Positions 1 to 6,546 of a stretch of 14,949 bases of DNA are shown one piece after another. Position numbers and translations under genes: made by a program. Below the pieces are notes generated by a model. The model was not told the DNA's origin. It searched no databases and saw nothing but the letters and a program-made list of their open reading frames with translations. Position 1 is the first letter of the stretch. The number at the start of each line of letters is the position of its first letter. The stretch is from NCBI GenBank assembly GCA_964530165.1, contig CAZGYE010000123.1:1-14949 (forward strand), in the 5' to 3' direction. The DNA is from CAZGYE01 sp964530165 (lineage in GTDB: Bacteria; Planctomycetota; Planctomycetia; Planctomycetales; Planctomycetaceae).

Positions 1-54
1 AACCGGTCCGCCGTCGAAACCTTCTGCAGCTTTGCTGAATTACCGCGTCCTTTC

Positions 55-474
55 TTAGAATGCGGCCAATCCGTCCGCCTCTGCTGCGACGGCCTCTGGC
101 GAATCACCGTCAGACTGCGAATCCGTGATCGGCAGCGGAATGCGTTTCGGTTTCCCAAACCGGCCAAACCACTTCGACCATCCCGTGGGGCGTGGCGTTT
201 CCGCTTCGTCGCTGAAACCCGCCACGGTTGCTTCGGCCGCAGGGTTCTCGGACTGACTGAGGGGCGAGACATCCGGCTTCTTTTTCTTCGGGACCAGATG
301 CAGGCCGAAAAACGGCAGGCGGCTGTCGCTGTCCATCTGAAAAGAACTCCGCGCGACCTGACAACCCAGCAATCCGCTGAGCAAAACCACACTACCGACC
401 ATCGAGAGCAACAATCTGTCATTCACTGGGTACTGCACCTTGTCACGGCTCCAGAACAGAGGGCTCGTCGTCAT
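55..474 (-). CDS. small predicted lipoprotein, upstream paralogue of the 514-723 product
   Basis: A 139-residue protein of unknown function. A hydrophobic stretch at about residues 21-37 ends in a lipobox-like SGLLGC, which makes Cys38 the likely lipidated residue; export and membrane anchoring are inferred from this. Just after the Cys it carries QMDSDSRLPFFGLHLVP, which matches QMNSDTLVPSFGLNMVP at the same distance from the Cys in the neighbouring gene. The rest is polar, with a KKKK run, an Asp/Glu/Ala-rich segment and a Trp/Arg/Lys patch (WSKWFGRFGKPKR) at about 99-111. The start was chosen because a strong Shine-Dalgarno-like GAGGGGGTGA lies just upstream of the ATG at 474. The gene begins 39 bases after the stop of its paralogue and is probably co-transcribed with it and with the DnaJ-like gene. 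No enzymatic motif is visible. Confidence 0.7.
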   Translation of the reverse strand: MTTSPLFWSRDKVQYPVNDRLLLSMVGSVVLLSGLLGCQVARSSFQMDSDSRLPFFGLHLVPKKKKPDVSPLSQSENPAAEATVAGFSDEAETPRPTGWSKWFGRFGKPKRIPLPITDSQSDGDSPEAVAAEADGLAAF

Positions 475-513
475 GACTCACCCCCTCTGGAGCCTCTCAA
501 TTCACAAAAACAG

Positions 514-723
514 TCATTGGTCCTTGTCGACCGTGGGACCCTCGTCTTGGGGCAGAGGTGGTTCGGTTTGGGGCGGAACCATGTTGAGCCCAAAGGAGGG
601 AACCAGCGTGTCACTGTTCATCTGCGCCGACAATCCTGTGACGCGACATCCCGCGGTTTCTGCCCCTATGAACAGGCACAACAAGGCCAGAACCGTGTTT
701 CGCGAGACCATCGTCCCGGACAT
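514..723 (-). CDS. very small predicted lipoprotein, paralogue of the 55-474 product
   Basis: About 69 residues from the ATG at 723; an alternative ATG at 711 gives 65. A GTG at 810 would lengthen it but has no visible ribosome site and would bury the signal peptide, so the short form is preferred. A short hydrophobic segment (VLALLCLFIGAETAGC) looks like a type II signal peptide, with the lipidated Cys at residue 26 from 723. The 25 residues starting at that Cys align without gaps to the neighbouring lipoprotein, with about 13 identities including QM-SD, P-FGL and VP. The C-terminus is short, Pro/Glu/Asp-rich and charged. The gene lies between the DnaJ-like gene and its paralogue, all on one strand. 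The function is unknown; a role as a small envelope lipoprotein is inferred. Confidence 0.6.
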   Translation of the reverse strand: MSGTMVSRNTVLALLCLFIGAETAGCRVTGLSAQMNSDTLVPSFGLNMVPPQTEPPLPQDEGPTVDKDQ

Positions 724-837
724 CCTTACGAAAGTCGACCAAACGGAAGGGTTTTCTTGAAATGCGGTCGGAGAAGTGCACACTCGGTCGTGAATATCGG
801 TTGATAGCACGAATCTGAATTGGCGGGAAGGCCGAAA

Positions 838-1785
838 TCACCACAAGCCGGCTCGAGGTGATTGCGGGACGGCTTCGTCCAGTTCCCGGTACAAACGTTT
901 GGCCCGATCGCTGAGTTGTTTGGGGACGACAATCTTCACGACGGCCAACTGATCGCCGCGGCGACGGGTCTTTGGGTCGCGCACTCCTTTGCCACGCAGA
1001 CGAAGTTTTGTGCCGCTCGACGTCCCCGGCGGAATCGTGACGACCACGTTGCCTTCCGTCAGCGTGGGAACTTCAATTTTCTCACCCAACGCGGCTTCCG
1101 TGGCTGTGACGGGAAGATCCAGCAGCAAATTCCCACTTTCGCGGCGAAAATACGGATGCGGGGCAACTTTGATCGTCAGCAGCAGGTCGCCCGCCGGACC
1201 GTCGCTCGGACCGGGCTGTCCCTGTCCCGACAGCCGAATCACGCTCCCGTTGTCAACACCCGGAGGAATTGTCACATCCAACCGCTCGGTCTTCGCACCT
1301 CGCCGCAATTGGACTTCGTGATGTCCCCCCTCAGCCGCGACTTGGAACGGGACGACGATTTCCGTTTTGATGTCCTGGCCTTTCACGGGCTGCGTCGCCT
1401 GCTGAGCCGCTCCTCCAAAACCGCCACCGCCTCGTCCAAACCCGCCGAACAGGTCGCCCAAATCGAAGTCTCCGCCGAAAATGTTTTTCAAATCGATCGG
1501 TCCCGACCCGCCTGGACCTGTCGACCATGGATATGGTTGCCCTCCAGACCTCCGCCCTGCTCCCTGAAAGGCAGCGCCGTAGCGATCGTACTGGTCCCGC
1601 GTTTCCGGGTCGCTCAGAACGGAGTGGGCTTCCTGAACTTGCTTGAACTTCTCGGCAGCCGCTTTGTCGTTGGGCTTCACATCGGGATGGTACTGTCTGG
1701 CCAACTTCTTGTAGGCCTTGCGGATTTCATCGGCCGATGCGCCGCGAGAGACGCCGAGTGTCTTGTAATAGTCGGTTTCCGGCAT
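838..1785 (-). CDS. DnaJ-like co-chaperone, class B (CbpA type, no zinc finger)
   Basis: A 315-residue J-domain protein that should stimulate the ATPase of DnaK/Hsp70 and deliver clients in the cytoplasm. The J domain covers about residues 5-70, with the invariant HPD at 33-35 and the helix IV motif DQYDRYG at 64-70. A Gly/Phe-rich linker follows at about 101-126 (GGFGRGGGGFGG). The two C-terminal beta-sandwich substrate-binding domains cover about 139-225 (VTIPPGVDNGSVIRLSGQG is typical) and 226-300 (VTIPPGTSSGTKLRLRGKGV). There are no CxxCxGxG zinc repeats, so this is not a canonical DnaJ but a CbpA/DnaJ class B protein. The length fits that class. The ATG at 1785 gives the usual N-terminus (DYYKTLGV), although no strong ribosome site is visible. 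It heads a minus-strand group with the two small lipoproteins; no grpE or dnaK is nearby. Confidence 0.93.
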   Translation of the reverse strand: MPETDYYKTLGVSRGASADEIRKAYKKLARQYHPDVKPNDKAAAEKFKQVQEAHSVLSDPETRDQYDRYGAAFQGAGRRSGGQPYPWSTGPGGSGPIDLKNIFGGDFDLGDLFGGFGRGGGGFGGAAQQATQPVKGQDIKTEIVVPFQVAAEGGHHEVQLRRGAKTERLDVTIPPGVDNGSVIRLSGQGQPGPSDGPAGDLLLTIKVAPHPYFRRESGNLLLDLPVTATEAALGEKIEVPTLTEGNVVVTIPPGTSSGTKLRLRGKGVRDPKTRRRGDQLAVVKIVVPKQLSDRAKRLYRELDEAVPQSPRAGLW

Positions 1786-1815
1786 CGGGGCGATCGTTTT
1801 CCAGTTGATAGTCCG

Positions 1816-1938
1816 GATTATTCACAGAGCCCAAACCGACGATTCATCGTCGCAGGTTACGACCCGCATCACCACGGCGACGGCGAGCCGTCGGTTTGGA
1901 GCAAGTTGCGTGCGTCCACGTCGGCTTTGTGAATAATC
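1816..1938. repeat. nested inverted repeat between divergent genes
   Basis: Outer arms 1816-1831 (GATTATTCACAGAGCC) and 1923-1938 (GGCTTTGTGAATAATC) are complementary at 15 of 16 positions. An inner pair, 1831-1841 (CCAAACCGACG) and 1889-1899 (CGTCGGTTTGG), is perfectly complementary. Two small palindromes lie inside: 1839-1852 (GACGAT-TC-ATCGTC) and 1878-1893 (CGACGGC-GA-GCCGTCG). The element occupies about half of the 255-base gap between the divergent DnaJ-like and permease genes. It could be a MITE or REP-like element, a regulatory structure, or both. The rest of the gap shows no clear gene or promoter. Confidence 0.6.
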
Positions 1939-2040
1939 TGGGATACCTGCCAGCTCCGCAATCATACGTCCCGGCAGGCAATTGGACAATCGGACTGTCG
2001 CTGGCTTCCGAATTCCGGCCGGAATGTCTATCCTCGGTTG

Positions 2041-3453
2041 ATGTGGAGATTTGCGATCCGCAACCTCGTGAGCCGTCCCACGCGGTCCCTGCTGTCGCTG
2101 TTGGGCCTGACCGTTGCCATTGCCGGCATGGTCGGACTTTTTTCGGTGGCCGAGGGGCTCGACGAGATGGTCTCGGCCACTTTCAGGCGAATTCCCGGTC
2201 TGTTGGCCATGCAGCCGGGTGCGCCGATGCCCCTCTTTTCCCGGATTCCGGCCGATTGGGAACGGGAAATCGCCGCCGTCGACGGCGTTCAGGTGGTCAA
2301 CGCCGAGATTTGGCAGCGGGTCAACCTCATCGAGTCAAAGGTGATCGTCAGCCCGCCTCGATTTCTGTTCGGCACGAACATCGCATCGAGGCTCCGCTTG
2401 GAACACGGCGTGTATCGCGATGAGATCGTCGACGGCCGATTCCTCACGCTCGACGACCGTGGAACCCTCAACGTACTTGTCAGCCGGCAAATTGCCGACG
2501 AATTCCAAAAGGGCGTCGGAGACACGTTGCGCGTCAGCGGTCACGATTTTCACATTGTCGGCGTCTATCACTGCGGATCGATCCTGCTGGACGTGGCCAT
2601 CATCCTCGACATCGAGCAGGCGCGCCAAATTACGCGCTTCAACCCGAATTCGGTCTCCTGCTTCTACATCGAACAGCGGGAGGGGGCCGATCCCGACGAG
2701 TTGGCGGAACGGATCCGGTCGGTCTTTCGCGGACGCAAAATCGAGCACTGGCAACCGCTGCCGAGTATGGGGCTTGCCGGGGAAGGTTCCGGAAACGTGA
2801 TCGAGGATGTCTTCAACTGGCTCGATCGGAACCTGAAATTGATCCCCCGCTCGGAAGACAAACCGGAACCGGCGGACAACCAACGCGGCGACCCGGCGCC
2901 GGCCGCCGAGCAGAACGCGAACACAAACCCCGCAGCGCCCGACCGGCCGGTAGAATCGCTGCGGAAAACAACCGACACCATCGCTGAGGTCGATGAGACG
3001 ATTCCCCTCGAGGTCCGCAGCGCGGTCGACTGGGCCGCACGCTTCGACAAGTTCACCCAAGACCTCGACATCCTTCTGACGGTCATCACCGCCATCGGCG
3101 TGACGATTGCCGTCTTGAGCATCGTCAACACCATGCTCATGAGCGTGACCGAGCGGATCATCGAGTTCGGCATCCTGAAAGCCAACGGCTGGTCGAAAAC
3201 GGACGTCATGAGACTGATCACCTACGAGAGCGCGATCCTCGGTCTGGGCGGGGGGCTTCTGGGCAGTCTGGCAGGCTGGACGGCTACGCAGATAATCAAT
3301 TTCACGTGGCCCACGCAGGTGCATCTCTTCGCCAGTCCGCAACTGTTGACGTTCAGCGTGTTCTTCAGCAGCATGCTGGGCGTTTTGGGCGGGGTCTATC
3401 CCGCCGTCTGGGCCATGCGGATGATGCCCATGGACGCCATTCGACGCGGATGA
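2041..3453 (+). CDS. ABC transporter permease, MacB/FtsX (type VII) family
   Basis: A 470-residue inner-membrane subunit of a MacB/LolCDE-like ABC system. The layout is typical: one N-terminal membrane helix (about 17-38), a large extracytoplasmic domain (about 45-340), then three C-terminal helices (about 343-367, 398-420, 434-457). Family motifs include the N-terminal WRFAIRNLVSRPTRSLL, the MSVTERIIEFGILKANGW coupling-helix region after the second helix, and the terminal PMDAIRRG. The extracytoplasmic domain carries a low-complexity Pro/Ala/Asp/Asn-rich stretch at about 270-302, probably a flexible linker before the last helices. The ATG at 2041 is preferred over the adjacent TTG at 2038. 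Its ATPase follows 6 bases later. No membrane-fusion protein or outer-membrane channel gene is adjacent. The substrate cannot be told from sequence; lipoprotein, lipid or peptide export are all possible. Confidence 0.9.
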   Translation: MWRFAIRNLVSRPTRSLLSLLGLTVAIAGMVGLFSVAEGLDEMVSATFRRIPGLLAMQPGAPMPLFSRIPADWEREIAAVDGVQVVNAEIWQRVNLIESKVIVSPPRFLFGTNIASRLRLEHGVYRDEIVDGRFLTLDDRGTLNVLVSRQIADEFQKGVGDTLRVSGHDFHIVGVYHCGSILLDVAIILDIEQARQITRFNPNSVSCFYIEQREGADPDELAERIRSVFRGRKIEHWQPLPSMGLAGEGSGNVIEDVFNWLDRNLKLIPRSEDKPEPADNQRGDPAPAAEQNANTNPAAPDRPVESLRKTTDTIAEVDETIPLEVRSAVDWAARFDKFTQDLDILLTVITAIGVTIAVLSIVNTMLMSVTERIIEFGILKANGWSKTDVMRLITYESAILGLGGGLLGSLAGWTATQIINFTWPTQVHLFASPQLLTFSVFFSSMLGVLGGVYPAVWAMRMMPMDAIRRG

Positions 3454-3459
3454 TGCACA

Positions 3460-4134
3460 ATGATCGATATCCAGAACATCACTAAGATTCACCGCCACGG
3501 TGAAACCGACGTGCACGCGCTGCGCGGCATCTCGTGTCGCCTGGATGCCGGCTCGTTTACGTTCGTCGTTGGTCCGTCCGGCAGCGGGAAGAGCACACTG
3601 TTGTATCTCATCGGCGCGCTGGACAAACCCACCACCGGCGAAATCTTCGTCGACGGCCGCCCGATCACCGATCTGCCGTCAAAACAGCGAGACCATTATC
3701 GCCGGCACCAGGTCGGCTTTGTGTTCCAGAGCTTCAATCTGCTCAAGAACCTCACCGCCGTCGAAAACGTGCTCGTCCCCTATATGCCCCTAGGAATTCC
3801 GCTAAAACTGCGGCGGCGCGCCGTCGATCTGTTGGATCAGGTCGGGTTGGGCGGCCGGCTCGATCATCGGCCGAGCCAACTCTCCGGCGGCGAACAGCAG
3901 CGAGTGGCCATTGCCCGCGCGCTCTTGAAACAGCCCACACTGGTCTTGGCCGACGAACCGACAGGAGAACTTGACAGCCAGACCGGCGCCGAGGTGTTCG
4001 GCTATCTGCACCGCCTGCACGCCGAACACCAAACCACCGTCGTCGTCGTGACCCACAACGAGAGCTTCATCACCGGGGCGGATCGCGTCGTGAGACTCCA
4101 CGACGGCCAACTGGTCGACGGCCTCACCGAGTGA
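3460..4134 (+). CDS. ABC transporter ATP-binding protein (LolD/MacB type)
   Basis: A 224-residue nucleotide-binding subunit that powers the permease encoded 6 bases upstream. All catalytic elements are intact: Walker A GPSGSGKST at 38-46, Q-loop Gln90 (VGFVFQSFNLL), signature LSGGEQQRVAIARAL at 141-155, Walker B LVLADE with Asp165 and Glu166, D-loop around GELD (169-172), and switch His199 (VVVVTHN). The AVENVLVPYM segment after the Q-loop is typical of the LolD/MacB/FtsE group. The length is normal for a stand-alone ATPase of this group (about 220-235 residues). Close spacing implies co-transcription with the permease and a two-gene exporter operon. The downstream boundary is a repeat-rich gap whose inverted repeat may end the transcript. 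Confidence 0.93.
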   Translation: MIDIQNITKIHRHGETDVHALRGISCRLDAGSFTFVVGPSGSGKSTLLYLIGALDKPTTGEIFVDGRPITDLPSKQRDHYRRHQVGFVFQSFNLLKNLTAVENVLVPYMPLGIPLKLRRRAVDLLDQVGLGGRLDHRPSQLSGGEQQRVAIARALLKQPTLVLADEPTGELDSQTGAEVFGYLHRLHAEHQTTVVVVTHNESFITGADRVVRLHDGQLVDGLTE

Positions 4135-4256
4135 TCTGTCAAAGCGGAAATGACGTGTACAGCCGAGTGTGGGGCAGGCTTTCCAGCCTGCCACGGCCAA
4201 TCAGCAGGCTGGAAAGCCTGCCCCACGACACCGGTCAAATCTGCTTTGACCAGACC
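4134..4256. repeat. large imperfect palindrome with perfect 23-base core arms
   Basis: The core arms 4168-4190 and 4204-4226 are perfectly complementary over 23 bases (they begin GTGGGGCAGGCT and end AGCCTGCCCCAC) with a 13-base loop. Complementarity continues imperfectly outward: TCTGTCAAAGCGGA at about 4136-4149 corresponds to the inverse of TCTGCTTTGACCAGA at 4240-4254. The right arm also contains its own hairpin (GGTCAAA at 4233-4239 with TTTGACC at 4245-4251). The element starts at the stop of the ATPase gene, so it may also act as a transcript end between this gene and the convergent helicase gene. It looks like a dispersed REP- or MITE-type element. Confidence 0.75.
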
Positions 4257-4269
4257 GCCAGGGTGCTCA

Positions 4270-4330
4270 CTGAGCGTTTCGGCCGGCACAGCCGGCCCTA
4301 CGAGGCTGAGCGTTTCGGCCGGCACAGCCG
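4270..4330. repeat. two perfect 25-base direct repeats, each with an internal hairpin
   Basis: Positions 4270-4294 and 4306-4330 are identical over 25 bases (starting CTGAGCGTTTCGG, ending GCACAGCCG), offset by 36 bases. The first copy runs into GGCCGGC-ACA-GCCGGCC (4281-4297), a 7-base-pair stem with a 3-base loop; the second copy keeps the left part of that stem but diverges after GCCG. The copies sit in the same gap as the larger palindrome. The remainder of the gap, 4331-4412, shows no gene or other clear signal. Confidence 0.7.
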
Positions 4331-4412
4331 TCGCACGTTGAGCATTTGCCGATCTTCAGTGTGCGTGTGTCGCTGTCGGGTGTGAGCCGCACGGATGAAT
4401 GTCCGCGGGTAT

Positions 4413-6374
4413 TCACTCGCGGCTGGAGTTATTTTCGGAGGCGCATTCATGCATTTCGAAGAGGAAGCGTGACGGCAGCGAGGGACGGTGGCGGCCCCAT
4501 TTCAGGCGGCTGGCGGCCCGTGACAGTGTGAGGTGATCCATGGCCCGCGTGATGCCCACGTAGGCTAATCGCCGTTCTTCGGCGATGGCGCTTTCGGCCC
4601 CTTCCAACGAGCGATGGTGCGGCAAAAGACCTTCCTCGAGGCCCACCAGGTAGACCCGCGGGAACTCCAGGCCCTTGGCGCTGTGCAGCGTCATCAGCTT
4701 AATGGCGTTTTCGGATGTCCGGTCATCCTTGTCGGATTCCTCGTCGCGACCGGTCAGGGCCGACTCTTCCAGAAAGCCGGCCAACGACGGTTCCGCGGCG
4801 CGCCCGACGTATTGCTTGACGGAATCGACTAACTGTTCGAGGATCGCCGAGCGCGCCCGTTGTTGTTGGGGGTCCTGGTACTGCTTGGAAATCTCCTGCC
4901 GATAGCCGATCTCGTCGATCAGCGCGGAGAGCGTCTCGTCCATCGACGTGGGGGCTTCGTCGAACCGGCGGCGAGAGCGGTCGAGCAAATTGCGAAACGC
5001 ATCGAGGGCCGCGGCCGCTTTGGTCGTCAGCTCACCGGCCGCAGACGCCTGTGGAACCACGTCCCACAGGCTTAAGCGTTCTCGGACGGCCCGGTTGAGC
5101 AGCTTCTCGACCGTCTTGGCGCCGATCCCCCGTGCCGGGGTGTTGATGATCCGCAGCAGCGACGCTTCGTCGCTCGGTCGGGCCAACACCTTCAGGTAGG
5201 CCAGCATGTCGCGGATTTCGCGGCGATCGAAGAACGATTGCCCACCGATGAGCACATACGGCAGCCGCGCCCGTCGTAATTCCGCCTCGAAAGGACGCGG
5301 CTGTTCGTTGGTGCGGAAGAGGATGGTTACGTCGCGGACCGGAACCTTTTGTTCCCGCACAAGATGATCGATCTCCCGGACGACGCTCTGGGCCTCGTCC
5401 GTCTCGTCGTCGAATTCGAGGAAGCGGACGTCACTGCCGGTCCGCTTGTGCGCGATGAGTTTCTTTTCGTGGCGTCCCCGATTGTGTCGCACCAGACGGT
5501 TGGCGAGCTCGAGAATGTTGCTGCTGGAACGATAGTTGTGTTCGAGGCGGATTACCTTCGCACGGGGAAAGAACCTCTGAAAGTTAAGGATGTGCTCTAC
5601 CTCGGCTCCGCGCCAGCCGTAGATGGATTGGTCGTCGTCGCCGACGACGCACAAATTGTGGCGCCCCCGGACCAATGCTTCCACCAGTGCGAACTGTGTG
5701 GCGTTGGTGTCCTGATATTCGTCGATCTGCAGGTGGTCGACTCGTCGTTGGTGGCGTTCCAAGACTTCTGGGAACTCGCCGAAGAGCTGTTTCGTCAGCA
5801 GCAGCAGGTCGTCGAAGTCGACGGCGCTCTGGCTGCGCAGGATGGCCTGATAGCGTCGATAGGCGACGGCGGCGAGAAAATCGAGATCGTTAGAGACGAA
5901 ATCGGTTGCGTATTTCGGCATGACGCCGGCCATTTTCCAACGGCTGATTTGGGCCAGTAAATCACCGGGGCGCAGCGCGCGGTTGCCGACCCGGACGTCG
6001 CGCAGTGCCGTCCGCGCTGCCGATTCCTGGTCTGAGCGGTCGTAGATGGCAAAATCCGGCCGGTAACCCAATACGGAAATCTCCTGCCGAAGAATGCGCA
6101 CACACAGCGAATGAAACGTGCACACGAGTGGTTTCGTTTGCGATTGTCGGCCCAACAGCACGGCGGTCCGCTGCTGCATTTCTCGGGCCGCCTTGTTGGT
6201 GAAGGTGACCGACAGAATCCTCCCCGGTGCGGCACCCCGACGAATGAGTTCCGCCATGCGGTAGGTGATGACTCGCGTTTTGCCGGTTCCGGCTCCAGCC
6301 AACACCAACAACGGGCCGGACAGCGTGGTCACCGCTTCCCGCTGAGCCGGGTTCAGATCTCTAAGTCGGTCCAT
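4413..6374 (-). CDS. uvrD: ATP-dependent 3'-5' DNA helicase, UvrD/PcrA/Rep family (SF1A)
   Basis: A 653-residue superfamily 1A helicase for DNA repair or replication restart. Motifs in order: Q motif LNPAQREAV (7-15), Walker A AGAGTGKT (26-33, Lys32), motif Ia (VTFTNKAAREM, 57-67), motif II IDEYQDTN (218-225), motif III GDDDQSIYGWRGA (246-258), motif IV (LEHNYRSS, 278-285), motif V (TLHSAKGLEF, 563-572) and motif VI (VGITRA, 607-612). It ends about 40 residues after motif VI and lacks the longer C-terminal tail of PcrA and UvrD, so in length it resembles Rep. Rep versus UvrD cannot be decided here, and the symbol marks the family. The start at 6374 puts the Q motif at the usual place; no good ribosome site is seen. 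It lies 167 bases downstream of the kinase gene, across a repeat. Confidence 0.93.
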   Translation of the reverse strand: MDRLRDLNPAQREAVTTLSGPLLVLAGAGTGKTRVITYRMAELIRRGAAPGRILSVTFTNKAAREMQQRTAVLLGRQSQTKPLVCTFHSLCVRILRQEISVLGYRPDFAIYDRSDQESAARTALRDVRVGNRALRPGDLLAQISRWKMAGVMPKYATDFVSNDLDFLAAVAYRRYQAILRSQSAVDFDDLLLLTKQLFGEFPEVLERHQRRVDHLQIDEYQDTNATQFALVEALVRGRHNLCVVGDDDQSIYGWRGAEVEHILNFQRFFPRAKVIRLEHNYRSSSNILELANRLVRHNRGRHEKKLIAHKRTGSDVRFLEFDDETDEAQSVVREIDHLVREQKVPVRDVTILFRTNEQPRPFEAELRRARLPYVLIGGQSFFDRREIRDMLAYLKVLARPSDEASLLRIINTPARGIGAKTVEKLLNRAVRERLSLWDVVPQASAAGELTTKAAAALDAFRNLLDRSRRRFDEAPTSMDETLSALIDEIGYRQEISKQYQDPQQQRARSAILEQLVDSVKQYVGRAAEPSLAGFLEESALTGRDEESDKDDRTSENAIKLMTLHSAKGLEFPRVYLVGLEEGLLPHHRSLEGAESAIAEERRLAYVGITRAMDHLTLSRAASRLKWGRHRPSLPSRFLFEMHECASENNSSRE

Positions 6375-6380
6375 CGGGGA

Positions 6381-6546
6381 GCAATGACAAATGAGTAATG
6401 ACGAATGACGAAGGAATAACGAATGACCAACGAATGACGAGTCACGAAGCTCGAATGCCGAACAGTCACACCGCTCAGTGTCTTTTCGTCATTCGAGCTT
6501 CGTCATTGATTCGTCATTCGACATTAGGCATTGGACATTCGTCATT
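6381..6546. repeat. AATGACGA-type degenerate repeat array forming a large imperfect hairpin
   Basis: The gap between the kinase and helicase genes is made almost entirely of variants of (G)AATGACGAA on the left and its inverse (TTCGTCATTC) on the right. The best arms are 6444-6457 (ACGAAGCTCGAATG) and 6490-6503 (its exact complement), separated by 32 bases; further matches flank them (CGAATGACGA near 6431, TCGTCATTCG at 6511-6520). The repeat runs into the 3' end of the kinase gene: the kinase stop TGA is part of a GAATGACGAA unit. On the other side it ends a few bases from the helicase start. No gene or promoter is recognisable within it. Confidence 0.75.

Noticed and set aside
1..54. Possible feature at the left edge
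   Set aside because: Short AT-poor sequence downstream of the first lipoprotein gene; no hairpin with a T-run and no frame worth calling.
862..1932. Long plus-strand frame of 356 codons opposite the DnaJ-like gene
   Set aside because: It lies wholly antisense to a gene with clear J-domain motifs; its translation has no recognisable domain and reflects high-GC codon bias.
2335..3516. 393-codon minus-strand frame opposite the permease
   Set aside because: Antisense shadow of the permease gene; no motif, and the opposite frame has full family architecture.
4168..4330. CRISPR array at the repeats in the helicase-exporter gap
   Set aside because: Only two direct copies with an 11-base spacer and an unrelated palindrome; no regular spacers and no cas genes.
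4131..4385. Short plus-strand frames in the repeat-rich gap
   Set aside because: They consist of translated palindromes and direct repeats, lack a ribosome site and resemble no protein.
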